From: Antedon mediterranea
Taxonomy: Eukaryota > Echinodermata > Crinoidea > Comatulida > Antedonidae
Direction: 5' to 3'
NCBI RefSeq assembly: GCF_964355755.1
Contig: NC_092670.1
Coordinates: 36,507,795-36,571,794, forward strand
DNA: 64,000 bases
The notes below the pieces were generated by a model. It saw only the letters and a program-made list of their open reading frames with translations, was not told where the DNA came from and made no database searches. Every line of letters begins with the position of its first letter. The first letter of the stretch is position 1. This document shows, one piece after another, positions 34,720 to 46,188 of the stretch. The translations under genes were made by a program, and so were the position numbers.

Positions 34720-34979
34720 AAAGCACCTTTGGCGGGTCCTATCATTGACCAAGGGCTTCTCTCGTCCAGTGCACACCTTAACCAGAGGGGAGGCATAAGT
34801 CAATACGTCAGAGGCTGGTACTATATGCAGGGGCTACCATAGGGGTCAGCAGTGCTGATTTCAAATGCCCAATGATACCCCAGCTACATACAGCATCTAT
34901 CCAAGCTCTAACCGGGCCCAACGTTGTTTAACGTCGGTGATCTGACGAGAACTGGTGTTTCAACGTGCTAAGGCCGTAT
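34720..34979 (-). mobile_element. 5S rRNA-derived SINE (SINE3 type)
   Basis: Read on the minus strand from 34979, the first ~110 nt align with eukaryotic 5S rRNA. They show TACGGCCTTAGCACGTTGAA, CACCAGTTCTCGTCAGATCA, then TTAAACAACGTTGGGCCCGG and TTAGAGCTTGGATAGATG, which cover the internal promoter (A-box to C-box). The sequence then leaves 5S for a SINE body with GACCCCTATGGTAGCCCC and CGAGAGAAGCCCTTGGTCAA. Known 5S-headed SINEs (SINE3, including DeuSINEs) have this design. The 3' limit is approximate. Confidence 0.82.
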
Positions 34980-35264
34980 TTATTCTCAGATAAGACAAAA
35001 CATATATACATGCAATATATAATATTCCGGAAGATCAATGCAACGTAGAGATCAAGTGTTTGTTTTGTAATTACCTAATATCAGTCATGTTCGATTTCGT
35101 CGTTTGACCAATCCTATTAAATTTGAGTTTAATTGATGTTTTTTTGTCACAGCAATGACGTCAGTGACAGTATGACACTAACGGTTCACTAAATTAACAC
35201 GAGAGTACAAAGACCATGTCATTGATATTTCAGTGTGAACGCACGTGTATACTCTTCTTTATGC
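34980..35264. other. Intronic DNA
   Basis: Nothing supported. Confidence 0.5.
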
Positions 35265-35433
35265 TTAAGATTGGTTCCCACTACTAGAGGACGCAACGCA
35301 AGAACGTAATGCAACGCAAAGTTATTTGACCAATTTCAAGTGATTGATTATTCCAACAGTCGCGTGTGATTGGTTAACTCACTTGCGATGCGTCTACGTC
35401 CTTGCGTTACGTCCTAGTGGGAACCAAGCTTTA
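35265..35433. mobile_element. MITE family A (A1) next to the exon 2 acceptor
   Basis: Ends are TAAGATTGGTTCCCACTACT and CTAGTGGGAACCAAGCTTTA. The A1 core has TTGACCAATTTCAAGTGATTG. It ends 96 bp before the first base of exon 2, leaving the branch-point region between it and the acceptor. Confidence 0.92.
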
Positions 35434-35529
35434 CTGATGATATCAGAACAATCAATAATTTATATTATTACTGTTTTAAATTACATGCTTTATGATTTAA
35501 ATTTGATCATGTTTCATTTTTATTCGCAG

Positions 35530-36365
35530 GATACGGACATTCAGCACCTCGAACGACATTGGGAAAGTTATTTTGTATGCTTTACGCACTCTGTGGAATT
35601 CCTTTGAACTTGGTCATGTTTCAGAGTGTTGGAGAGCGTCTCAATGTGTTCATGGCGTTTGTTGTCAAACGGATAAAACGACTACTTGGCTTTCACATTG
35701 ACGATGTATCCCATACAGAGCTTGTAATGCTCGGCGGATTCATGAGTATACTGGCAACCTTCCTTGGAGCGTTAGCATTTGCGAATTTTGAAAATTGGCC
35801 CTTTGTAGACGCGTATTACTATGTGTTTATTACGCTAACCACAGTAGGATTCGGCGATTACGTAGCCCTTCAGAAAGAAAATGCCTTACAGGAAAAACCT
35901 AGTTACGTTGCTTTCAGTATTTTGTACATTCTCATTGCTCTTGTGATTGTAGCGTCTGTGATGAATTTACTAGTTTTGCGTTTGTTGACGTTAAATACAG
36001 AGGATGAACGCCGGGAACAAGAGGAGAATCAGTTACAGCAAAGAAACCATAGCTATGAAATGAACCATCTACATGATAATGACTTAGAAAGAACTTTCGT
36101 CGATTGCAATTCACATAGGAATAATTTTAACAGGACAGTATATAGTACTGAGAAGGATTTCCGGTCCTTCTGCACATGCTCTTGCCTAAAGAAGTCTTCA
36201 CACAATACACGAACTACTGGCAATTGTGTCAAATATCTTCACCAAAATGCCATACCTAACTCACTCCCGTTACGTCATTCTGAGTACAACCATTTCAATG
36301 ACGACGATGAGATGCTCGTGCAATTTCGTGAGTCGGGAAGATCATCGAATCGAGCGTCTATTTAA
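35530..36365 (+). CDS. KCNK3/KCNK9-like: TASK-type K2P potassium channel, coding exon 2 (terminal)
   Basis: Completes the 372-residue channel. It begins with the last two bases of Gly95, then Tyr96-Gly97-His98. His98 is the extracellular pH sensor of TASK channels. M2 spans about 105-127, M3 about 159-180 and M4 about 220-245. The second filter is TTVGFGD (198-204), ending in Asp204. VLRLLT at 243-248 matches the X-gate motif VLRFMT of TASK-1 at the same numbers, followed by LNTEDERR. The cytoplasmic tail (about 124 residues) is diverged, with a Cys-rich FCTCSCLKK patch. It ends SSNRASI, with serine next to last as in the 14-3-3-binding ends of vertebrate TASK-1 and TASK-3. Stop TAA is at 36363-36365. 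The acceptor is ...TATTCGCAG. TASK-1 versus TASK-3 orthology is probably one-to-many. Confidence 0.95.
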
Positions 36366-37242
36366 CCGTGTATGCATAGGAGACATTCTACTTGGCTATT
36401 TACCCGAATGGAACGTTCAAGATCTTGAGAGTATCTCTTACTCATTTTGGATATAGATTTGAATTAATATCCACTGATTATTATGTTAATAGCATCAATT
36501 GGTATTTTTGTAGGTCTTTCATACATTTTTCTATCGCTAGCATGTCGCAATCCAGTTAAAAATGAAGAAACGGTAATGATAGATGCTGAGTGAATGTGTG
36601 ATAGAGTCGGGTGGGGGGGGGGGGGGGTGGTGAGTATGAATTGCAATTTAACAGGTTATTTGTACGTATTTGGTGTGAATTTTGTATTGGTATCACAACG
36701 CACAATCCTAATATTAGAAGCAGTGATGAGAGGTACCGACAACGTTATTTTAATTTAATATATTATTAGCATGGTCCTATTTTTTTATCTGTACATAAAG
36801 ATTTATAGAATATCGGTTACAGAAGTGAATCAAACTATTCTATAATGCATTTTTAAACTTCTATTGTTGGCCTATGTTAAATAGCGCGCGCGTAGGAAAA
36901 ATATCCGCTTCGCGTACCGAACATCCTGAAAGAAGTGCGTATACGTGCAAAAAGCGTTAACGGTTTTCACACGCGAATATTAACCGATGTACGGTTGACA
37001 CGGCGTATGATAAACGTTTGAAAACTGGCGTCACTTCTTGTGTTGAATTGTACGCGTGTCTCTCGCTTGGTATCTGGAACTGGTCAATTTGACGTCCGCG
37101 TGTGTGTGAACCAATAACATTCATTCCTTTAAACATTTTCAAATACAATTTTCTTTTATCTCATTGCAACGCTTATTGGAATTGGAAAAGATTGCAAGTA
37201 TGGCCAAAATCAAACGATAAATATAAATATGGAACTCTTTGA
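36366..37242. other. 3' UTR and downstream flank of the TASK gene
   Basis: No AATAAA or ATTAAA was seen in the first ~530 bp after the stop, so the polyadenylation site is undefined. A poly-G tract lies at about 36609-36627. A GCGCGCG run lies at about 36884-36890. Confidence 0.45.
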
Positions 37243-37490
37243 TCTAAGTAACTCCCCTTTTAAATGAGGTTCTTCTGCTGCTATCAAAGCCTGTATTCAT
37301 ATTCATCACCAGTAGTAGGCCTAGACCTAAGTGACTCCCCTTTTAAATTAGGTTCTTCTGCTGCTATCAAAGCCTGTATTCATATTTATCACCAGTAGTA
37401 GGCCTAGACCTAAGTGACTCCCCTTCTAAATGAGGTTCTTCTGCTACCATTAAAGCCTGTATTCATATTTAGCACTCACCAGTAGTAGGC
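37243..37490 (+). repeat. ~83-bp tandem repeat, 3 copies
   Basis: Units start at about 37243, 37327 and 37410. They share CTAAGTGACTCCCCTT, GAGGTTCTTCTGCT and AAAGCCTGTATTCATATT. The third unit has a 4-bp insertion near its end. Confidence 0.95.
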
Positions 37491-39204
37491 TTACGCTTAC
37501 AATTTGCATAACGATGTTTATTTGTGGAGCATTGATGGTACGCTTTATTTGTCTTATATTCCCGCGGGTTCATATTTACTATTATTCTATACTTAATGTA
37601 TATGCATTTGTAACGGCGTTGTTCTCGCATTTAGTAGCACGTATCCATCATTAATGCACATACAAGAACACGCCTTAAATGTAGAAAATAGTCTTTAGTC
37701 ATTTTAATTACGCCAAGGAAACGAAAATGGAGAATGACGGTTTAATTATGATATGAGAACATTCGCCTGTAGCTCAATTTTAAGTTTACAATCTCCAGAA
37801 GACGCCAATTAACAAGGAATATGATCATACATAATGGAACATATACCGTACTTGCTATCAGGTGCTATTTTGATATACAACGTCAAACTGCCTTATACAG
37901 AAAGACACTACTGTCAGCAGACACGCATTTCGCCTATATCGTCTGCCGCGTATTACGTCATACAGTGCTTAGAAATTGAGAATAATACACATCTAATTAT
38001 GTATGTTAATAAGACGTTTGTTGTTACCAACATATTTTTTTTTTCTTAAGCGCTAATTATTGGTTAGGATTGCTAGCGTGAGTCATTGCTGTTTTGTGGG
38101 TATTTAATATTATAATCGCTTTTAAATTACTAAATATACTTCTAATACATTTTACTTTTGTTAGTGAAACTTGACATACCATTTACAGTATTTAAATATT
38201 TCTTGCAATTGTTGACGTAATGTCTTTATTAATTTGCTGTGACGGTAAAACATGTGAAACTTTTTTAAGCGTTCTACATTTTTATACGCTCGTAATTTAA
38301 AATATGTTTTAATTTAAAAATCGAATTTTAATTATTGTTTAATATCATCGTATTCATAATATTTCTTTTTTAAAAAGAATGATAATGATAAAATAGCCTA
38401 TAATGCAAATTATTATTACGTGCAATAAGTATGGCTTTTGAAGATTTGGCGCCAAATGAAACCATATCAGTGCTGTTAAATTGTCATGTATAGCAATTTT
38501 ATAACAATTTGGTTAGGTACCACCAGTACATCGTCACAATGAAACAACAACACCAGTTTCTACGCACGCGCGCGTGTACATAACTGCGTGTATTTGGTTA
38601 TAAATATTCTGTACCGTCCGTACTCGAGCATCAACATGTTTTCATTGAGCATTTTCTTGTGTTTGTACTAAACTAGGCCTACCATTTGCATTTTAATATT
38701 ACACTGCTGATAAGCCGAGGTATGAAGCTTTTATGTCTTTCGCGTATTATTCTATGATTTAAAGCACATGGGACTGTATCTCCTAAAGCGGTCTACTTTA
38801 AAAATATATCATTGCTATTTAAATCGTGAATATATTGTTTTCAACAAATACGGAGTGAATTGCATCATTATTCTACTGTATCGATTATATTTCTTCTACC
38901 AGAAAATACGATTCTTCTATGATATCTTAAATTTCTACAATAATTGTTTATAATACAGTATGTGTTACGTATTCGTGACAGTAATAAAGGCCTAGCGTTT
39001 TTAAGCGATCTAAGCTATACAAAACGACTTTCATGAGCCTTTTTTATCTTGAACAAGCAATAAAAAAGAAATTACCATTACCATAACAATTTCCAATTAT
39101 GATGTTCATGGAATCCAACCGAATAATAAAATGAAATGTAGGACTATTGTAACATTAAGAACAATAACGACATTGTATCAAAAACACCGTTAATTCGTTA
39201 GATA
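37491..39204. other. Non-coding AT-rich DNA
   Basis: No supported feature. Frames at 37834-38049 and 38768-38953 lack recognisable content. Confidence 0.5.
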
Positions 39205-39355
39205 GATGCGTAACACGCGCGTACATGTGTTGACGCACGCCTGACTATATTGACGCGCGCGTACCTACACTGACGCGCGCGTTCCTACATTGGCGCACGC
39301 GTGCCTATGTTTACGCGCGCGTGTCTATGTTGACGCTCGCGTGCAAATGTTGATT
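39205..39355. repeat. ~21-bp CpG-rich minisatellite
   Basis: About seven units of the type TTGACGCGCGCGTACCTACA with variable CGCGCG cores. They resemble in style, but not in sequence, the 24588-24842 array. Confidence 0.88.
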
Positions 39356-41639
39356 ATGCATTTTTTGTGCTCCTTTTTTATGCCGATCAATGGGTTTTAT
39401 TGCCTTGGTATAATGGTGTCACTGACCTTGATATTCGTGGCCTGTGAGGCGTCATTTGTTCATCATTCATTGCGTGATCATGCGAATCACAGGAATTGAA
39501 TGTAGTTAAGACGGTTTTGCGTCGCCATTATACCATTTTCAACTACAGTAAATCTACCTTATTTAATAAACGTTCGAAATTCTCTAAATTAATTGCAATG
39601 CATCGACTGTTAAGTAAATTCATTCTCGGTCAGCTAGTACTACGTAAAACGGAAATAAGACATGATGGAACTATTACAAAAACGATTGCATTTTCCAGAA
39701 ACTAATACATAGTTAATGTTATGTAATAACCATTTAACTTCCTCAAACATCATGACAAGAATTTATGATTTTTGTATTTAGATAAAAAATTCTAATCTTT
39801 GCTAGTTTCCGATCATTTTATGCAAATATGAGTATGTATTTCTTTATGACGTAAAACGCACGCACAAGCAATGATATTATAGTACGGTACGCGCGCGTCA
39901 AGATAATGCATTTTGTCAGTGACACTGGTGGTAACTGTGCCTCTAATTTGAGTGATGTTAGCTGTGTGTGCTCATAATCCTAAGTTAATTAGTTTTTCAT
40001 TTTTGTTAGTAACGTAGTGTTAGTATGGAAAGCAATCGCCGCCAAAAATATTCGATTTGCACATCTATGCCGATTGATTACGATTACTACCATCGGCCCA
40101 GCAGTGCACTACTATTAAAGGGTAATTACATTATATGTTCACTGATGACACGTCAACGTGAATCCACTTTATCGGAGCGTATATCCGTGCACTACGTACA
40201 TTTCGTGCACGTTTACTCAAATTGAAAAGTGTCTACCATATTTTTGGCGGTGATTGCGTTCAATAGTATGATGCTAGAAACTTCTTCTTTCGTGTTTGTA
40301 TCGTCTTAGGTCTAATTGTTATTTTTTTACAATAGTTATTTCTCGTTTTATGATTCTTACCCATAATACCTCGTTGGTCGTTGATATAGTCAGTAATTTA
40401 TTTGTAATTTCTATTGATCCGACTGGGATTGTCTAATGATGTTATTTTGACTAAATGCCGGGTATTTAATAGTAATGCATCTCAATTACTGTTATTATGC
40501 TGTTGGAATCCTAATCGTCTTTCGTACAATAGATGAATATCAATTTTGTATATTTTTATTGTACGTTAGCACCATTATTCTCGAGGGAAATTAGAGGCAA
40601 AAATTAAAAACAGTTTGTAAATAATAATGATATTTGTACAAATAATATTATAGATTGGATTTATATCAAACTAACTATTGTTTTCAATATAGGTTATCTC
40701 ATATACAATTCTTTTGTAGATTTATTTTTTTTGGGTTAATATTAGCGAATTTCGTTTTACCAACGCGCCACGTGATTACGGAGCTGTTGAGTCTAATAGT
40801 CATTCTGGGTGGGCTAATGTTTCTGAGCGTGCGTAAAATGACCTTTTCCTTGACAGCTGGGTAGTCGCATGACGTTTCGCTATTGTTAGTAAAGAGGTAA
40901 CTTTACTTGAACTGAACAGGAATGAGTTTGATTTAACTTAGAGGGATATCCTTGACGGTTCCAAAATACATATTCACTTCACCTATTGAAAACAACAAAA
41001 TTAACTTGAAGTTTACTTTTAATATCTTTTCGAAATTGTAGAATATTTTTATATCGCATATGATCTTGTATAATGGTTAGATTCCAACAAGATCGATATT
41101 ATGGGTTGGGATTCTTAATTCCTTTTTTCAATTAACACGTTTTATTAGAACGTTTCCGATAAATGACGAAAATAGCAGAACCTCAATATTAATTTTCTCA
41201 AACTTCGCGTACACTTGTTGGGCACCCAACTACGCATTTTTTTCACTTATAATTTTTTAAACTTAAAGATTAAAACAGTCTTAAATTTAGTGTGAAGTAG
41301 ATCTTAAAGAGTACTAATAACATTATTCGTTCAATCGCTAACGATTAACTTTCGTGAGAGTGAGATTTTAGTCTTTCAGTTTAAAAATTATCATTTTACT
41401 TTAATTATAAGGACATTTTATTACTACTGTACTAAGTCATATATGATGAGTAACTCATATCCTGTATTCTAATCAAATCAAAAAATATAATAAAAATATA
41501 AATAATACTTTAAAATATTGGTTTTTTTTCACTCACAATTTAGACATTTGATAATGTTTAACTTACTCAAAAGTACAGGAAACAAAGCACAGAAAATTAT
41601 CTCGTGATATTTTTTTTTTTAATAGCTAAAAATGTTGAG
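39356..41639. other. Non-coding DNA
   Basis: No supported feature. Frames at 39290-39499, 39496-39705, 40025-40225 and 40655-40864 are unrecognised and have no splice context. Confidence 0.5.
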
Positions 41640-44600
41640 GTAACATGCGCAGAAGACATGTGTTTCTGTTTTTATCAATTATAATAGAGTAACCAGTTAT
41701 GTAACACATACAAGGGTCGATATAGTACAGAGAATTTTTCAAAAAATTGCCAAAATATACACTTTTCAAAATACTATTATTATGCAATAATATTCCTATA
41801 TATGCTCATATAGCGTTATCATCATCTTATAGACGATTAGTAACCATGTCTCAAATAAAAAGGTCGAAATTTGGCCATTTTTTGAAAAAAAACCAGGGAA
41901 ATTTTCGAAAAATGGCCGATTTTCGACCCTTTTATTTTTTGACATAAATGGTTACTATTGCATAATAAACATGCGCAGAGACAAATAATGGGTTCTGCGC
42001 ATTTTAATTGTGCTATAGTTACCAGTTTTGACATAAATAGTTACTATAGCATAATAAACATGCGCAGAGGCGACTAATGGGTTCTCCGCATGTAAATTGT
42101 GCTATAGTAACCAGTTTTATCGAAAAATAAAAAGGTCGAAAATTTGCCATTTTTTAGAAAAAATCCCTGTACTATAGTACAGGGAAATTTTCGAAAATTG
42201 ACCGATTTTCGACCCTTTTATTTTTTGACATAAATGGTTACTATTGCATAATAAACATGCGCAGAGGCAACTAATGGGTTCTGCGCATGTTAATTGTGCT
42301 ATAGTAACCAGTTTTATCGAGAAAAAAAAAAGGTCGAAAATTGGCAATTTTTTGAAAAAATCCCTGTACTTATTATAGTACAGGGAAATTTTCGAAAAAT
42401 GGCCGATTTTCGACCTTTTTATTTTTTGACATAAATGGTTACTATTGCATAATAAACATGCGCAGAAAGCAATAATGGGTTCTGCGCATGTCAATTGTGC
42501 TATAGTAACCAGTTTTGACATAAATGGTTACCATAGCATAATAAACATGCGCAGAGTCGACTAATGGGTTCTGCGCATGTTAATTGTGCTATAGTAACCA
42601 GTTTTATCGAAAAATGAAGAGGTCGAAAATTGGCCATTTTTTTGAAAAAATCCCTGTACTATAGTACAGAGAAATTTCCGAAAAATGGTCGATTTTCGAC
42701 CCTTTTATTTTTTGACATAAATGGTTACTATTGCATAATAAACATGCGCAGAAAGGAATAATGGGTTCTGCGCATGTCAATTGTGCTATAGTAACCAGTT
42801 TTGACATAAATGGTTACTATAGCATAATAAACATGCGCAGAGTCGACTAATGGGTTCTGCGCATGTTAATTGTGCTATAGTAACCAGTTTTATCGAAAAA
42901 TGAAAAGGTCGAAAATTGGCCATTTTTTGGAAAAAATCCCTTTACTATAGTACAGAGAAATTTCCGAAAAATGGTCGATTTTCGACCCTTTTATTTTTTG
43001 ACATAAATGGTTACTATTGCATAATAAATATGCGCAGAAAGGAATAATGGGTTCTGCGCATGTCAATTGTGCTATAGTAACCAGTTTTGACATAAATGGT
43101 TACTATAGCATAATAAACATGCGCAGAGTCGACTAATGGGTTCTGCGCATGTTAATTGTGCTATAGTAACCAGTTTTATCGAAAAATGAAAAGGTCGAAA
43201 ATTGGCCATTTTTTTTGAAAAAATCCCTGTACTATAGTACAGAGAAATTTCCGAAAAATGGCCGATTTTCGACCCTTTTATTTTTTGACATAAATGGTTA
43301 CTATTGCATAATAAACATGCGCAGAAAGGAATAATGGGTTCTGCGCATGTCAATTGTGCCATAGTAACCAGTTTTGACATAAATGGTTACTATAGCATAA
43401 TAAACATGCGCAGAGTCGAATAATGGGTTCTGCGCATGTTAATTGTGCTATAGTAACCAATTTTATCGAAAAATAAAAAGGTCGAAAATTGGAAATTTTT
43501 TTGAAAAAATCTCTGTACTATAGTACAGGGAAATCGAAAAAAGGCCGATTTTCGACCCTTTTATTTTTTGACATGAATGGTTACTATTGGATAATAAACA
43601 TGCGCAGAAAGGAATAATGGGTTCTACGCATGTTAATTGTGCTATAGTAACCAGTTTTATCGAAAAATGAAAAGGTCGAAAATTGACAATTTTTTGAAAA
43701 AATCCCTGTACTATAGTACAGAGAAATTTCCGAAAAATGGCCGATTTTCGACCCTTTTATTTTTTGACATAAATGGTTACTATTGCATAATAAACATGCG
43801 CAGAAAGGAATAATGGGTTCTGCGCATGTTAATTGTGCTATAGTAACCAGTTTTATCGAAAAAATAAAAAGGTCAAAAATTTGCCATTTTTTAGAAAAAA
43901 TCCCTGTACTATAGTACAGGGAAATTTTCGAAAAATGGCCGATTTTCGACCCTTTTATTTTTTGACATAAATGGTTACTATTGCATAATAAACATGCGCA
44001 GAAAGAAATAATGGGTTCTGCGCATGTCACTTTTGCTATAGTAACCAGTTTTGACATAAATGGTTACTATAGCATAATAAACATGCGCAGAGTCGACTAA
44101 TGGGTTCTGCGCATGTTAATTGTGCTATAGTAACCAGTTTTATCGAAAAATGAAAAGGTCGAAAATTGGCCATTTTTTTGAAAAAATCCCTGTACTATAG
44201 TACAGGGAAATTTTCGAAAAAAGGCCGATTTTCGACCCTTTTATTTTTTGACATAAATGGTTACTATTGCATAATAAATATGCGCAGAAAGGAATAAATG
44301 GTTCTGCGCATGTCAATTGTGCTATAGTAACCAGTTTTGACATAAATGGTTACTATAGCATAATAAACATGCGCAGAGTCGACTAATGGGTTCTGCGCAT
44401 GTTAATTGTGCTATAGTAACCGGTTTTATCGAAAAATGAAAAGGTCGAAAATTGGCCATTTTTTTTTAAAAATCACTGTACTATATAGTACAGGGAAATT
44501 TCCGAAAAATGGCCGATTTTCGACCCTTTTATTTTTTGACATAAATGGTTACTATTGCATAATAAACATGCGCAGATGCAACTAATGGGTTCTGCGCATG

Positions 44601-44935
44601 TTAATTGTGGTATAGTAACCAGTTTTATCGAAAAAAAAGGTCGAAAATTGGCCATTTTTTTGAAAAAATCCTTGTACTTATTATAGTACAGGGAAATTTT
44701 CGAAAATTGGCCGATTTTCTACCCTTTTATTTTTTGACATAAATGGTTACTATTGCATAATAAGCATGCGCAGAAAGGAATAATGGGTTCTGCGCATGTC
44801 AATTGTGCTATAGTAACCAGTTTTGACATAAATGGTTACTATAGCATAATAAACATGCGCAGAGGCGACTAATGGGTTCTGCGCATTTTAATTGTGCTAT
44901 AGTAACCAGTTTTATCGAAAAATAAAAAGGTCGAC
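41640..44935. repeat. Satellite of two alternating palindromic modules
   Basis: Module 1 (~105 bp) is a palindrome from AAAAGGTCGAAAATTGGCCA to its complement, centred on CTGTACTATAGTACAG. Module 2 (~90 bp) is a palindrome whose arms are TGGTTACTATAGCATAATAA-type and TGTGCTATAGTAACCA, around CATGCGCAGA...TCTGCGCATG. Module 1 occurs 12 times (CGATTTTCGACC at about 41909, 42205, 42405, 42688, 42974, 43262, 43546, 43742, 43938, 44225, 44514 and 44710). Spacings fall near 196 bp (one module 2) or 286 bp (two). The first 200 bp are degenerate. The 60-157-codon minus-strand frames here are by-products. Confidence 0.96.
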
Positions 44936-45059
44936 AATATAGGCTGACCCAGGTATGCGGGACATGGTACACCGATTATGAACACATAGAGTGCACAAGC
45001 TCTAACGAGCGTTAGAGGCCCTAACAACTCGAAATAATAAGGTGAAAACTTGCTCATTT
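44936..45059. other. Junction after the satellite
   Basis: The array stops within AAAAAGGTCGA and changes to unrelated sequence. Nothing recognised. Confidence 0.5.
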
Positions 45060-45298
45060 TAAGTCGTTTATTAAGAAAAAATAATCAGAGAAGATTGATT
45101 TGGTGTAATACAGTAGAACATTGTTTACATGAAATATTATGCAAGTTACATTTTCCAATTAAAGAGTATATCATTCTTGTTCAGGGTCGTCATACAAATT
45201 TTGAATTACACCGTAATGGAATTGATGAGATAATGAATGGTAATGAAGCTCACTCTATGATGTTTCTCATTCAGGCTTGGGTCGTCGATAAGCAATGA
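45060..45298 (+). CDS. Unrecognised ORF with possible terminal-exon structure
   Basis: An open frame ends at TGA 45296-45298. A pyrimidine-containing TTCTTGTTCAG acceptor-like site at 45174-45184 precedes a protein-like segment that includes NFELHRNGIDEIMNGNEAHS. No family was recognised. It could be the last exon of an unidentified or transposon gene, or a chance frame. Confidence 0.22.
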
Positions 45299-45690
45299 AT
45301 AAGAAACAAACGAAGTCATTAGAATCACAATATTTATTTGAAAATTTTATCTTTGATGTTTTAACTGCATAATCAGTAACATTTACGTTTATATTACATG
45401 TTTTAGTACTATGTATCATGGAAGATAAGGAGTAAGAAACACAGGTTTTAATAGTTTATAAGACTATATAGTAATTATTTATTTATTTTATTTTTTTTAT
45501 TTTTATTTTTATTTTTTATTTTATAAAAGCAGATTTAAATTAAATTCAATAAGACTAAGTAATTCTTATCAAACACTATATAGCCACCTCTGTTTTTCTT
45601 TAAAAGATTGACAAGAACAAAACAATACATCTTAAAATCTGATTACGTGGTGTGTATATTATTATTACCTCTAATTAAAGACCTTTAAAT
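45299..45690. other. AT-rich low-complexity DNA
   Basis: A T-rich run lies at about 45476-45530. Nothing coding. Confidence 0.6.
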
Positions 45691-45816
45691 ACAGATTATA
45701 TTGACCAACAACAACTCAACTGGATTGGACACGACATTAGAAAAGAAAATGACGATCCTATACAAAAATACTTACTTTCTACACAACACCGAATGAACAA
45801 TGAGGTCGGAGGATAA
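45691..45816 (+). pseudogene. Non-LTR retrotransposon reverse-transcriptase remnant
   Basis: An open segment includes LNWIGHDIRKENDDPIQKYL. It resembles the WIGH(V/I)xR...DDxIxKxxL motif that lies after the catalytic RT domain in LINE ORF2 proteins. It is about 40 codons before a stop at 45814-45816. No other LINE domains are nearby, so it is a relic. The family assignment rests on this motif only. Confidence 0.45.
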
Positions 45817-46045
45817 CATCAGTACTTGTTAGAGTTGTACAAACAAGTCAACTTGCTAGATGGAACTACATCAGGGCCAGCTTTACCAGGAGTCTATCAG
45901 TTCCGATCTAGTATATTACTGACTACTTTGTGTAATTTATTGCAATGTCTGTGGTATGTCACTCTAAAAAAAAAGAATAAAAAAGAAAAACAAATGTTGT
46001 GTACACTTAAAAGTAGTATTAATCTAAATGCCAACTTGATGTCAA
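45817..46045. other. Non-coding flank of the foldback element
   Basis: Holds the candidate target-site copy GATGTCAA at 46038-46045. Confidence 0.6.
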
Positions 46046-46100
46046 TGGTTACCTACGGAAGCCCGTTCGGGCCACAAGTTAACTATATTTTAAAAGCTGT

Positions 46101-46188
46101 TATCTGGCGGCCGCCACTTAATTATCTGGCGGCCGCCACTTAATTATCTGGCGGCCGCCACTTAATTATCTGGCGGCCGCCACTTAAT
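46101..46188 (+). repeat. Four 22-bp repeats with NotI palindromes (left arm)
   Basis: TATCTGGCGGCCGCCACTTAAT-type units begin at 46101, 46123, 46145 and 46167. The right arm has only two, at about 47437-47480. The copy-number difference shows independent expansion or contraction after insertion. Confidence 0.97.

Larger units (their letters stand above)
11669..35529 (+). other. Large phase-1 intron of the TASK gene
   Basis: The donor is GTAAGT at 11669 and the acceptor is TTTTTATTCGCAG ending at 35529. The 23,861-bp intron splits the Gly95 codon of the first GYG filter (G|GA). An intron at this codon is a known conserved feature of TASK-type genes such as KCNK3 and KCNK9. Splicing the two exons restores TTIGYGH without a gap, which confirms the call. 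The intron is packed with the repeats listed separately. Confidence 0.93.

Noticed and set aside
34870-34979. Functional 5S rRNA gene
   Set aside because: The similarity stops before the 3' end of 5S and continues into a SINE body. Several conserved positions are changed.
35932-36114. Minus-strand and alternate-frame ORFs inside TASK exon 2 (also 36226-36456)
   Set aside because: They are shadows of the strongly conserved channel frame.
41837-44655. Repeated minus-strand ORFs of 60-157 codons with conserved CAEPII...LLCNSNHLC content
   Set aside because: They recur with the satellite period and cross palindromic modules. Conservation follows the repeat, with no start context or codon-position bias visible.
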